From the NCBI RefSeq assembly GCF_029867415.1, contig NW_026705227.1:434001-498000 (forward strand): a stretch of DNA of 64,000 nucleotides, in the 5' to 3' direction. A program made the translations under genes and the position numbers. This DNA is from Vicia villosa. Lineage: Eukaryota > Streptophyta > Magnoliopsida > Fabales > Fabaceae. Within the stretch, counting starts at the first letter, position 1. Every line of letters starts with the position of its first letter. Below the pieces are notes generated by a model. That model did no database searches. It was not told the origin of the DNA and worked only from the letters and a program-made list of their open reading frames with translations. Below, piece after piece: positions 1-11,640 of this stretch.

Positions 1-242
1 TGGCTTGGTACAGATCGATTGCAATTGAGTTTGTCTCTAAAGATAGGTATTTATATGATCCACGCCAAACCACTTACACATAAGAAGCTTCAAAGTATAA
101 CCCCCCACAAAGCTACCAGACGACTTGCTCACAACCCCTACCCAACAAAATTATCTATCCATAAACAATCAAACCCACAACCACTATATGTCAGACACCC
201 AACCATAAATCCAAGAGCATACCCTATACCAACACCAACAAG

Positions 243-635
243 ATGCTTATTATTAAAACACCCAACATCCATTTGTCCCAAACACATCATCCTACCATAG
301 CCAAAAACATGCAAGCAACATATATCACCAACATTTCCTCCTACCATATCCAATATGCCCAAATGTCTCAACGCCAAGACATGCAACAAACACGGAGTTT
401 CCAAACACCACAACAACCATTTCATCCTTTCTTTAATGGATCATTCACACTAATGTCTCCCTTTAATTGTCCAGGCCGTATACCAATAACCCCATCAACA
501 CAACACAACTACTCTAGCATATATCACAATCTCAGTTACAGCAACGCGATTATGCATACACAAGACTTCGTAAAAATGCAAGAACGTCTTAGGGAATCTG
601 GTGATGGTAATGTTGATGGGACCTCAAATCATTAA
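243..635 (+). pseudogene. Mobile-domain element relic, C-terminal part
   Basis: An open frame of 130 codons rich in Gln, His, Pro and Ser with short motifs such as TPQQPFHPFF near the middle. No catalytic domain is visible. The composition and the TPQQ..PFF motif resemble the frame at 55873-56346, and both recall the low-complexity tail of plant-mobile-domain (aminotransferase-like/MAIN-like) proteins spread by legume transposons. The upstream body of the protein is outside the window or decayed. It is followed about 220 bp downstream by the palindromic repeats at 845-985, the same order as at 56 kb. Identification is by resemblance only, so confidence is low. Confidence 0.35.
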
Positions 636-844
636 AACACCCGGGGTGAATCAACAACGAATGCAACGAGTTAGCGTAGCTAGGGGTAGGGAATCAGTGG
701 CCGGTATGACAAACTCGGTCATCCTCGTTAGTGTTTATTTTGTTTTCTTATGTAAAAGTAATTTAAATTAAATATTAATATTTATTATTTAGTTTTCTAT
801 ATAATTTATTATTTTTATAAAACAAATCAATTACACACAATAGT

Positions 845-985
845 CAATTGAATTGGCGCTAACACTTAGTGCATGTAAGCAGTCGCCAATTGCATTGGCT
901 AGATTACATGCAGTCGCCAATTCAATTGGTGACGCCGCTGAAATTTTTAATGGCAACGCCAATTAATCTAGCGCTAGCACTTCGT
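845..985. repeat. Cluster of ~20-nt quasi-palindromes, GTCGCCAATT word
   Basis: Three to four imperfect copies of a short inverted word lie within 140 bp: GTCGCCAATT, a 2-nt centre, then AATTGG(C/T)G(A/C). Examples sit at about 846-862, 881-900 and 914-936, with a half copy near 954-963. Each copy could fold as a hairpin. The cluster lies downstream of a mobile-domain-like frame, as does the cluster at 56550-56720, which has a different core word. Confidence 0.5.
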
Positions 986-1132
986 TCTAATTTTTTTTTG
1001 TTTAAAAGTGGGTTAGTTTATGAAATAGGTGAAAATATTAGTTACTTTAGGAATTTAATTGAAAATGTATGTTATTTGGATAAAAAAAAATCTTTTTGTC
1101 TCCGAATTCACTTTTTAAATTGGATTATATAG

Positions 1133-2289
1133 TAAGATATAATAAATAATTTTGATTATTAATTTAAGATCTTATTTATATTAAATCAATTTAAAATAAT
1201 TTAAAATGTTGTATTAAATTTTTTTCCATTATAAATCACCACATTTAAAGTGTATAAAGTGTGTGTGTATGCGCGTGCATGTGTTTGTTTATTGGTGTTT
1301 TTAGTAAATAATCATGAGTTCAGTTCACTTAAGAGATTACTTCGAAAAATCCCAAAGACAATTTGTGCAAAAAAAAGATACAATTAAAAGTGTTTGAGAG
1401 TTGGATTTAAATGTTTGCATAAAGACAAACTGGACGTAAATGTTAACTACAATAAAATTTGGATAAAAATAATAGACCAATAGTACAATAAATGAAGTTA
1501 AAGCAAGATGTTTCAATTAAGGAAACTTGGAAAAGTAAAAGACAAGGACTCTGACTCATACATTTCTCACAAATTGTTTCGCTTTGTAATTTGGGTACTT
1601 TAATTCTATAGAGAATATTTTTGCGGCCCATCTTGCATGCATGAGTCTGCATTATATACTACTATATCAATAATTGTTGACAACAGTTATTTCCTCATCA
1701 GTCGACATGTATCTCCATGCGTGTGCTTCAGATTCCTGATTTGTTTCCACGCGTCTTTACTAGTTGAAAACTGCTGCTAACCATTCATCACGTTGGTAAT
1801 TGCCTATGAACTTCTAAACCGCCTTTAAGAATCTCTGATTAACTTTTGTAGAATTTTTGAAATATCCTTTGGTTAACTGACTCCCAGACTTAGAAAGTAT
1901 GCTAAGTCCTAGATATCTCATGAACGTGTCAAACTTCACCATTTTCCGAAACCCTTTTTGAGATTCTGGACATATTTTGAAGAGAAAGTGGTCCTAATCT
2001 TATGGATCTGCTCATGAGACTCCTCTAAACCACGCCTACCACGTTGGTAGAACTCTCTTGGTCGACGTAACCATTATCTCGAAGGTTGAGCTTTTTCATA
2101 CTTTGTCATTTTTCAAACATAATTTTCAACTTTCTATGGAATCCCTTTGCTAGAATTTTCAGACTATCAATAACTTATTAATAAAACTTATTAGATTAGT
2201 AGTACTCTAAACATAAAATTTTCCCTTCAATTTCACTTGTAACATAAGCACTACACGCATTAAATGTTTTTCACTTATACTTATCCTAA
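1133..2289. other. Intergenic, no gene seen
   Basis: AT-rich DNA with a short GT/GC run near 1258-1285. No frame here shows a recognisable domain. The stretch 1640-2250 is less AT-rich and may be a decayed repeat, but I could not assign it. Confidence 0.5.
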
Positions 2290-2294
2290 TATCT

Positions 2295-2500
2295 TGTTAG
2301 GTCATCACGAGGGGGAAACATTTACATTTGGTCAAAGACTTGCTTAAAGGTCAAAGACTCACCCAAACAAGTGAGAGAGACACAACATATTCACCAAAAT
2401 CTTAAGGCAGTGGATGTACTAGTCCTCTTAATTATAAAACGTTCAACCTCCTCTTTTCCAAGCAATGTGGGACTTACACTCTCATTTGTTTCTCAATAAA
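2295..2500 (-). repeat. 3' LTR of the TRIM element
   Basis: Downstream LTR on the minus strand. It is preceded there by the polypurine tract at about 2501-2510 and ends at 2295. It differs from the partner LTR by many substitutions and small indels, so the insertion is old. Confidence 0.75.
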
Positions 2501-2700
2501 TTCCCCCCTCAAGTGTGAGTTCATCCATTATACTCTCTCTCAAGCAGGAGCTCTTTGATCCATACACTTGTATTTTCATTATAAACACTCTTACTATGTC
2601 ACAGATACTTCAACGGGACACGTTGTATGACCACCAACATGCTAGGAAGACTTTCGATGCAAGGAGTTGGTCCATTGCTCGAACCAATATCTAATACCAT

Positions 2701-2889
2701 TGTTGTGTAATCATAAGAGGGAAACATTCATAATGGGTCAAATAATCACTCAAACAAGTGAGAGAGACACTATATATTCACCAAAAACCTTAAGGCAATT
2801 GATGTATGGGTCCTTTCACTTATAAAGTGATCAACCCCCACTTTTACAAATAATATGGGACTTACACAATTCATACTTGTTTCTCAACA
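2701..2889 (-). repeat. 5' LTR of the TRIM element
   Basis: Upstream LTR on the minus strand with TG...CA ends (TGTTG at 2889, CAACA at 2701). It is followed by the tRNA-Met-like primer binding site at about 2685-2700. Confidence 0.75.
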
Positions 2890-2999
2890 TATCCAACCTC
2901 TAACTACATAGTACTTATTCAAATCCCACTAATCACATATACCTATAGTTCAAAACTAACTTCTCATAATGTATAGCCACTACTAATAATGTAAAAATG

Positions 3000-3480
3000 G
3001 TTACACATAATAAACTCGTGTTTAGTATTTCCAAAGCTTCAATTATGATAATCATGAATGACAATATTCAATGATGATATTTTCATCAAAGGATAATTAA
3101 GATTTGTTTAATTTTCCAAAGCATCACAATTACTTATTACAATGACATATCCATATAAAATAAATCTAATAATGGGTCTCCATGACACAAAAACATTATA
3201 TCATTTGATGAAAATATACATTCTAAGAAACTTTAACTATATACCTTTTTATATTCACGAGGACATAAATGACGACTCTCTTAGTTCCATAACTTCTCAA
3301 TACCATAAAATAGCTTAATGGTCCTAATGGTGGATGGATAAGTCCACATATATCTCCTTGAGTTCTTTCAATAAATCCAGGCGATTCTGTCTAGATATTG
3401 CCAGGTGAATGTTTTGTTATTAGTTTGCCAAGAGATCAAGCTTTTCATGGTCTATATTCTTTTGTAAGTTTTCAACTTTT
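3000..3480 (-). pseudogene. Ty1/copia integrase relic
   Basis: Read on the minus strand, about 3410-3250 encodes a recognisable start of a copia integrase core: a Gly-Phe-(Ile/Leu)-Glu-Arg stretch, then GDICG, then HPP.GP..YFMVL. The reading frame then breaks up towards lower coordinates, and I could not recover the rest of the core or any reverse transcriptase. It lies downstream, in the element's sense, of the gag and protease pieces at 3631-5161 and is separated from them by the (AT)n run. It is probably part of the same dead element. Confidence 0.55.
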
Positions 3481-3517
3481 CAATGGATAACTATGTGTAC
3501 TTTCAACTATTTTACGC

Positions 3518-3519
<2 letters not shown>

Positions 3520-3599
<80 letters not shown>
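3520..3599. repeat. (AT)n microsatellite, about 40 units
   Basis: Uninterrupted AT dinucleotide run of about 80 bp inside the decayed copia element, between its protease and integrase parts. Likely highly variable in length. Confidence 0.95.
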
Positions 3600-3604
<5 letters not shown>

Positions 3605-3630
3605 TGTAGTTTTTCTAAAGTTTTCTTCTT

Positions 3631-5161
3631 TCACAAAACAATAGCAGTAATATTAATGCATTTCATATTATCTTCGGTTGCAGTTTTAGTATCATATCCT
3701 TGACGATATATGTCATAAAAAATCAACAAATTTCTCTTTAATTTTAGAGAGTATAAAGTATTATTAATGGCAAACTTTGTCCCATTAGGTAATATGAACA
3801 TAACACTACATGTTCTTTCAATCAAATTTGCAGGACCTGAGATTGTATTTATCACATCTTTAATAGGATTCATTTTAGTAAAATATTTCTTACTTTTGAG
3901 GAATGTGTGGGTAGTTCCATTATCCATAATGCAAATGTCTTTGACATGTCCATGTTTAACCTTCTTAAAATAGAAAGTAAATTAACAACATATTTTACGT
4001 TATTATTTCATGCAAACATAAGATACTCTAAACAACATATAAATTCTTAAATTAATACATATTTCATAAAATTAATACAAACACATCACACATTATTCAA
4101 ATAGTTACTTAATCTATTGTTCCTTCAACGAAATCAGCAACCTCAAGAAAGATAGTATCATTTTCAGCTTCAAATTCATTAAAATTTACTTCCCTTCCTT
4201 TTTCCTCCACAAATGCCTTATTTCTTTTACATAAATATTTCGGGGTTCTACATGTCTTAGACCAATGATCTTTATTTCCGCATTTATAGCATAAATCATC
4301 ATGATTCCTCGAGGGGCCCTCTTGGATATAGTTACCTCTACCTCGACAATTTCCATTAGATTGGTCATATTTGGGAGACCTATAACTATTCACATAACAT
4401 CGTCCACGGTGTCGGCCACAAAAATGGTTTGACCGTGATATCCGCCTCGACTAGGACCCTCAAAATGAGCATAGCCACTGCGTCCTTTAATACAATTATA
4501 ACAACCACTGCTTTGATTATATGTTGTGGAATTTATCACAGGACATGCTATTGTTCACGTGGGACGTGACTTGTGATTTTTTTATAAGGAGCTCATTATT
4601 CTGTTCTGCTACTAGAAGGGTTGCAACTAAATCAGAACACTCATAAAATTTCCTCATTCTATATTGTTGTTGTAACAATACTTGGGATGCATGAAAAGTT
4701 GATAATGTTTTTTCCCAACTTTTCTTCTCTAGTTATAACTATGCCACAAAATTTTAATTGTGTTATAATTTGGTGCATGGAAGAGTTATATGCAACAACA
4801 CTTACATAATCTTGGAACCCTAATTTGTTCCATTGATCCATTAATGATGGTAACAAAACTTTTCTCTGAGTCTAAATCTTGCCTTAAGTTTGTCTCACAA
4901 AATTTTGGGATCTTTTGCATTTGAGTATTCTAATAGTAATCCATTGTCAAGGTGATGCTTGATCATTCGATTTACTTTTGACTTTTTCGTTGCCATTTCC
5001 TCTAGGTCAAATGCCGAAATTCCTAAATGATCTCCTTCAAGTATTTTGTTGAGTCCCTCACATGCAACTGATGCAAGGTACTCAATTAAGTTATTGTTCC
5101 GGGTTATGTAGTTGCCCCTAGTTATGCTTAAAATTTTGAATTGATGCTTAACGTTGGACAT
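3631..5161 (-). pseudogene. Ty1/copia gag-protease relic
   Basis: A decayed 5' half of a copia polyprotein on the minus strand, in several broken frames. The start at 5161 begins a gag N-terminus of the UBN2 type. A gag frame continues through 4856-4659 and on to an EQNNELL stretch near 4600. The frame 4393-4109 holds a zinc knuckle, CYKCGNKDHWSKTC, which fits CX2CX4HX4C. The frame 3927-3631 is the protease region with DNGTTHTFLKSKKYF and later GPANLIE and LPNGT. The usual copia active site is DSGTTHT, so the Ser to Asn change should inactivate it. Stops and frameshifts separate the pieces. The element is dead, and its RT and LTRs are not visible. Confidence 0.8.
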
Positions 5162-5680
5162 AATTATGACTAGAAATCAGATGAACATAATTAAATTTTT
5201 ATGCATAAACTAAAAAAGGATATCAATTTATTCAATAACAACGATTACAAAATTCATGACCATGTTTTATTCAATAACCTCTATTAATAAACTAAGTTAA
5301 GACTAGTAATGGTAAGACGGTAATTATTATTAATGCTACGCAATATTTACCTAATTCTTCATGCTTGATAATATCGATAAGAAACAAAATAATGACAAGT
5401 ACAATGATGAACAAAAGAAAAAATTTAGCCATTTAAAAAAATGTGGATATATATTTTGAGAATGATGTGAAAGTTATGAAATAAGTTGAAGTATTTATAT
5501 AGGTAATTTTATAAAATGGTCGTTATAATTACCGTTGGAGAAGAGGAAAAAGAAAAAGAAAATGGTTAAGTGTGTTAAAAATTATCTAACCAAAATTTAA
5601 GTGCGTTAAATATCACCTAGTCGTTATAAGTGTTAGAGATAATTATAAGAAAACATATATGGTAAATGAACACATATGAT
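5162..5680. other. No gene seen
   Basis: AT-rich DNA upstream, in element sense, of the copia gag start. It could contain the leader of the dead copia element, but no LTR boundary was recognised. Confidence 0.4.
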
Positions 5681-5905
5681 AAAAATTAGTACATGCATAT
5701 GAGATTTTAGACCTCCACTAAATATAAAAGTTAGTATTTGCATATGGGGTTTTAGACCTTCACTAAATATAAAAGTTAGTAACTGCATATGGGGTTTTAG
5801 ACCTCCACCAAAATATAAAAGTTAACAAATGCATATTGAATTTTAGACATCCACTAAAATATAAAAGTTAGTAGCTAAATATGGAGTTTTATACCTATAC
5901 ACAAA
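5681..5905. repeat. Tandem repeat, 45-46 bp x 5
   Basis: Five diverged units, each beginning AAAA(A/G)TTAGTA and containing GCATATGGGGTTTTAGACC and CACTAAATAT. The period is 45 bp in the first two units and 46 in the next two, and the last unit is degenerate. Confidence 0.85.
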
Positions 5906-6464
5906 ATTTATAATAAAAATAGCTACACTTATAATAAAACACTTGACAAGTTGCCAATTTTCTATAACAAAGAGTAAAGTAATAATAACGATAATAGTCA
6001 TTCTAATTATAAATCACTTGATTGATTATCAATTTTCTATAACTGAGACAAATAATAATAATAATATTAATAATAAAATTATAGTGATTAGTATAAAATA
6101 TTTACCTAGTATAATAAAAACTTCCTTTAGAAATGATCGTGCTGATAACGTGTTGAGAAAAACCAGATATTTAAACTAATCTAATTGCAAAATAATTTGA
6201 AATTATATGATATATCTAACTTAAAGGAGATATAGGATGAAAATATAGTATAATATCACTTGTATTACTCAAATAAACTTAGTGTGTTGTTCCAATTACC
6301 AAAAGAAAACTAGCGTGATACCCGTGCGTCCGCACGGGTAGCCGTTGTGGCCGTGTTATTTTGTTCAATATAGATATTATTCTAGAGGTAAATGTCATAA
6401 AACCAGATGTGTAAAATATAGAAATTTCTTTTTAATAGGTTGGGGCAACGTTTGAGATATTTTC

Positions 6465-7960
6465 ATGAATAAAAATTATTTTCCCGTTAATATTCAATAT
6501 TTCGATCATTAACTTCATGTTCCCGTAAATATTTAATATGTTTATCAGTAATTCATGTTCTCGTTAATATTGAATATTTTATTCAGTAACTTCATGTTCC
6601 CGTTAATATTCAATATTTTGATCAGTATCTTCATGTTCACGCTAATATTCATTATTTTGATCAGTAACTTCGTATTCCCGTTAATGTTCCAAACTTGTTC
6701 CCGTTAATATTCAATATTTTTATCAGTAACTTCATGTTCCCGTTAATATTCTTTATTTTGATCAGTAACTCCGTGTTCCCGTTAATATTCATTATTTTGA
6801 TCAATAACTTCGTGTTCCCGTTAATATTCCAAATTTGTTGTCGTTAATATTGAAAAAATTTATCAGTAACTTCATATTCCGTTTATATTTAAAACAATTA
6901 TCACTAACTTCATGTTCTCGTTAATATTCAATATTTTGTCAATAACTCCGTGTTCCCGTTAATATTTATTATTTTGATCAATAATTTTGTGTTCCCATTA
7001 ATATTCAAAATTTGGATCAGTAACTTAATGTTTCCGATTATATTAAAAATTTTGATAAGTAACTTCGTCTTCCGTTAATATTCAATATTTTAATCAATAA
7101 CTTCGTGCTCCCGTTAATATTCAATATTTTAAATATTAACGGGATATTCGTGCACTCGCACGGGGACCAGTGTGGTACGCTAATTTGTTTTAATATTCAA
7201 TATTTTGATCAGTAACTTCATGTTCCCGTTAATGTTCAATATTTCAATCAGTAACTTCATGTTCCCGTTAATATTCAATATTTTGATCAGTAATTCATGT
7301 TCTCGTTAATATTCAATATTTTATTCAGTAACTTCATGTTCCCGTTAATATTCAATATTTTGATTAATAACTTCATGTTCTTGCTTATTTTGTTCAATAT
7401 TATATTTTTAAAAAAAAAAATTGATGTAATTATTATTATGATACAATTCGTTCAGCAAAGATACATAATAAAATTAAAAATGAAATTGATAAAGAATAGA
7501 ATAATGAAGTGTTATTTTATTAATATGCAATAAAAATTGGAAAGATCAATAAAGAATATACAATATCGATTGTCCAATGCAATATAAACTTAGTCACATT
7601 TACTTTCAACGTATTAACATTGTTTCCCGTTAATATTTAATATTTTAATTGATAACTCCATGTTCCCGTTAATGTTCAATAGTTTGATCAATAACTTCAT
7701 GTTTCCATAATATACAATATTTTTACCGATAACTTCATGTTTCCGCTAATATTAATATTTTGATCACTAACTTCATATTCCTGTTAATATTCAATATTTG
7801 TTAATATTCAATATTTTTATCAGTAACTTCATGTTCCCGTTATTAGTAAATTCATGTTTCCGTTATTATTCAATATTTTGATCAGTAACTTCATGTTCCC
7901 GTTATTATTCTCAGTATTTTTATAAGTAACGTTATGTTATCCTTAATATTCAATGATTAA
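6465..7960. repeat. Minisatellite, about 39-bp unit, in Helitron
   Basis: Some 30 imperfect units built on GTTCCCGTTAATATTCAATA plus TTTTGATCAGTAACTTCAT. The array is dense over 6465-7380 and again over 7620-7960. It is interrupted at 7140-7185 by a GC-rich hairpin and at 7390-7610 by unique AT-rich sequence. Arrays near the 3' end are common in plant Helitrons. Confidence 0.9.
7138..7185 (+). other. Internal Helitron-3'-end-like hairpin
   Basis: CGTGC, a 4-nt loop, GCACG, then 17 nt to CTAA followed by T. It resembles a second, older Helitron 3' terminus inside the array, in the opposite orientation to the element's own end. The hairpin-to-CTRR spacing is longer than usual, so this is tentative. 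Confidence 0.3.
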
Positions 7961-10072
7961 TGATAATAAAATAATTAAAAATATTTCATATTATCATATA
8001 ATTTTGATATTATTTAATTCATACATTATTTATGTATTTATTATAGATCACAATACTATACTTTATAATCATATCAAGAACTAAACGAAACAAAACAATA
8101 CTATACTTTATACTCGTCACTAAACAACACTAATAAAAAACATAAGGTAAGTTGTGTATGAGTTGAATAGTATTGTAGAGAAATAACTATTTACTAAAAA
8201 TAAATATTTACTGTAATTGTTTAAAATTAATTGAGTAATTTAATATTTTTGAAAATTGAACATAATATTAATTCAATTTGTATATTTAGAAGATTAAAAA
8301 TATATTTAATTCTATAATTTAATGTTATTAATTGATAAATGTTTCCTTAAAAAATTATGCCAATTATTTAATATGATTGATTGGAATTAATTATGTAAAA
8401 CATTGATTAAAATTAATATGATTGACTTTTCCTTTCCTCAAAATGAAATATTTATTAAAAAATATGAGGTATAACTTGATGACTTTTAAACTTGATTTTC
8501 ATTGCCAAAAAATTAAGTGGGGTAAAAAGTCGGTGTTATGTCTAAAATAGGGCGGGGAGAACTAAATAAATAAGTATTTATGACTCTTAATATATCATAT
8601 TTATATAGTTTAAATAATATAATATGGTTATTTTAAAAAAAATTAGAGTATATATAAATAAGCATTATATAGAAGTTGAAATGTTAGTTGAATAACAAAA
8701 CACGTGCCTATAAGTTTTTTTTTTGTATATAAATAATATCTGGATCACTATTTTTATAAAAACATTTGTTCCCCGTTTATAAAAATAACATTGTTTATAT
8801 TTAGTTTTTTATATAAAATCATTTTTTATATAATGTTTTATAATTTATTTTTAATTGAATGTAACATTTAATATTTTTAAAATAGAAAAATGAAATATAT
8901 CGTAAATATTAGAAAATATTAAAAAATAAAAAATTTATTATCATTTAAAAATAAAAAGAATAAAAAAGGAAACAAATCAAATGCATATTATATTATTGTT
9001 TCGTCGATTTTGTTGTCTAATAACACTATTACATTAACAAAATGTTAAATATAGACAAATTAATAGACCTATATGGATAATTATATTAAAAATAAATTAT
9101 TTTTTAGTATAAAAATAAATCATATAACTATTAAATAATACACATAAAAATTAAAATTTTATAATTAGTTGTTCATCAAAATATAACACATCAAGTTATT
9201 TGCAATCTTATCTCCATCCACTCATAAAAATATGTCGTGTCTCCCCTTCATTGGTCCGTCCAAGATTTCATTGTATCTTTGCTCTATCGGATATCCTCAC
9301 CATGACAATTTTAATATTTTTGCCGTATTTAGATAAGTAGTACATATTTATTAAATCATTATTTCAATGACATAGGTTTCAATAGTAACATTTTTTTTCA
9401 TATTTAGATCAATAATAAACATTACATTCTATTTTTATTTTATTTTAATCATTATTATATTTTTTATTATATTTTTTCCTTAAGTTATTGTAATATATAT
9501 TTACTTAATTTATTTTAAATATTTTTGAAAAATCAAATTTATAAATATTTATCCATTTTAGACTTTAATGTAGCAATAATAATTATTTTACAAATAGAAT
9601 TCTCAACTCAACCGAAACAAAAAATTATATTTTATATTTTATGTCTATCTTCTTTATAATTTAAATGACTTGAATAATAACATAAAAGCAATATCTCTTT
9701 TTCCATTTATTTTTCTTATTTTCACTTTTTTTATTTTTAATTTGGATTTTGCAGAGAATATTTTTTATTTTATTCATTTAAAGTCCAATATAATTTATTT
9801 AGGTTTAAATTTTTATAAATAAATATTTTGAAATTAATTAAATATATAGTTTATTAATGATCAAATCGTGATTATGCTCTCTTTTTGATCTTCAACATAT
9901 ATAGAAATAATAAAACAAATCATAAAACAAATCAAAATTCATTAGATATAATGGATTAAATTTTATTTATTCTTTTACTCTTAGTTTTTTCTTCTTCTTT
10001 AAATTCTATTAAAAAAATATATCAACAAAAACTGAGCCCCAAAATCACCGCAATTCGAGAAGAACGGGAAGT

Positions 10073-10260
10073 ACCGTTCAACAGTAAAGTTGAAAAGATA
10101 GATTTATAATTCCAGAAGAACCGTTCAACAGTAAAGTTGGAAAGATGAGACTTATAATTCTAGAATAACCGGACTATTCAAAAGTAAAGTTGGAAAGACC
10201 AGATTTATAAAAGTGGAATCATTTCTAAGGTAGAAAACCAACGGAACCGTTCAACAATAA
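10073..10260. repeat. Tandem repeat, ~47-55 bp x 4
   Basis: Four diverged units start near (A)CCGTTCAACAGTAAAGTTG and continue with GAAAGA..AGA.TTATAA. The array lies in the 5' half (minus-strand sense) of the Helitron. Confidence 0.75.
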
Positions 10261-11568
10261 AATCAAAACAACATAAAAAAATGAAAATGAAAACTCATTA
10301 AAACCAAAACAGTAACAAACAACGTCAATGAAACACATACAATCATCACATTTATCACTGTATAATTTATCTATTCTCTTTTCATCCTATTACAAAAATT
10401 AATTGCACTCTGATTACAAAAATTGTACTTACATTTGTATTAACTTCTACTTCTTACGTACTCGTACTCTACAATTGTACTTACAAAAATGGCAGAAATC
10501 AAGTAAAACTAATGATTTGAAAACACTGATGGCAGTTTTTCTCTTGTTCAGATGAGTTTTGATGAAAACCCTATCAAAGTACATAAATGTAGAAAATCAA
10601 ACCAATATGTCAGTTGGTTTGTTCTGATGTTGCTTGATCTCATTCCACCATCGTATCTAAATAACATAAGACCAAAATAATAGAATATAAGAAGAAAAAA
10701 ACTCATCAAATCATCTCAAAATGCTCCCTCTTGTTCGAAACAACCTTCCATATATGGTGCACTCGAACAGAAACTTTCCAAAGTTCTTTGCTATCGTTGG
10801 TGTAACAGGTTTTCGCCAATGGTCTCGCCATATCTTACAGCCAGTTAGCACAAGCAGTAAAGTAAAAATGGTCTGATACTACAGAAAAGTGGAAGCCACA
10901 AATGCTATAAATAACACAATCATTATGTATAATGTAGCAGTTACAAACTCTTCATTACATAACTGATGCAGAAGGTGAATAAACATAAGAAGATAAAGTC
11001 CTCATTATATTAATTATGTAACACATAATTATGCAGAACGGAAGATGCATGGACAGAACCACACAAATGCTAATTATGGAAGATGGAAGAACATAATTTC
11101 ATAAATGAACAGTCCACGTGGCGCATCCTTAAGCAACATTTCTTACTCTCAGAATAAGCCACTTCGCAGCATGAGAGGAACTCTTCAAAAAGATAGAGTT
11201 TTCTTATATTATAGATATTTATACTACTAAAAAATACAATTATTAACTAATATGATAATTAATTATTATTTGACAAATTAAACATCTTTTCAATAACTTG
11301 ATATTATTATTTAAGATAGATATTTCTAAATATAATAACATATATAATTTTCTCAATTATTTTAACAATTTGTACAAGATTGTGTTTTTAACTTTTTATA
11401 GATATGGATAAATCACAAGTAGAAAAATATAAAGTAAGTTAAAAATTCAACAACCAAGATCAATCCAACGGCCTAAATTCCATATCCCATCACCCTATAG
11501 CCTTCTCTCTCTTCCCACCATTGGTACTTCATAGAAAACAAGAAGATTATCTCTGAAAAAACCTCACC

Positions 11569-11576
11569 TATATAAA
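11569..11576 (+). promoter_or_regulatory. TATA box of the FtsH gene
   Basis: TATATAAA lies 65-72 bp upstream of the start codon, followed by a CT-rich and A-rich leader. That spacing leaves a short 5' UTR of about 35-40 nt. Confidence 0.45.
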
Positions 11577-11640
11577 TCCCTAAACCACTCTCACACATAC
11601 ACAAAAACAAAAATCCCAATTTTCTATCTTTCCCTTTTCA

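Larger units (their letters stand above)
2295..2889 (-). mobile_element. TRIM-type short LTR retroelement
   Basis: Two direct repeats of about 190-206 bp flank a 200-bp core with no coding capacity. Read on the minus strand, the right repeat runs TGTTGAGAAACAAG...ACACAACA and is followed at once by TGGTATTAGATATTGG, which resembles the initiator tRNA-Met primer binding site. The core ends in a purine run, GAGGGGGGAA, directly before the second repeat, as a polypurine tract should. Flanks TATCT (2290-2294) and TATCC (2890-2894) look like a 5-bp target duplication with one change. Both repeats keep the AGTCCCACATT-like block common in plant TRIMs. All hallmarks of a terminal-repeat retrotransposon in miniature are present; it needs proteins from another element. 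Confidence 0.8.
6310..11215 (-). mobile_element. Non-autonomous Helitron, both ends visible
   Basis: On the minus strand the element begins TCTATAATATAAGAAAAC at 11215 and ends in CTAG at 6313-6310. The 3' end carries the diagnostic hairpin: ACCCGTGC, a four-base loop, GCACGGGT, then six bases to CTAG. The flanks are A before TC and T after CTAG, the A|T insertion rule of Helitrons, with no target duplication. A CCACGTGG motif lies near the 5' end, as in many plant Helitrons. The 4.9 kb inside is AT-rich, has no Rep/helicase frame and holds a large minisatellite close to the 3' end. Its 5' end lies 425 bp upstream of the FtsH start codon. Confidence 0.75.

Noticed and set aside
6300..7960. 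CRISPR-like reading of the 39-bp array
   Set aside because: The units are contiguous diverged minisatellite copies without unique spacers, in a plant Helitron.
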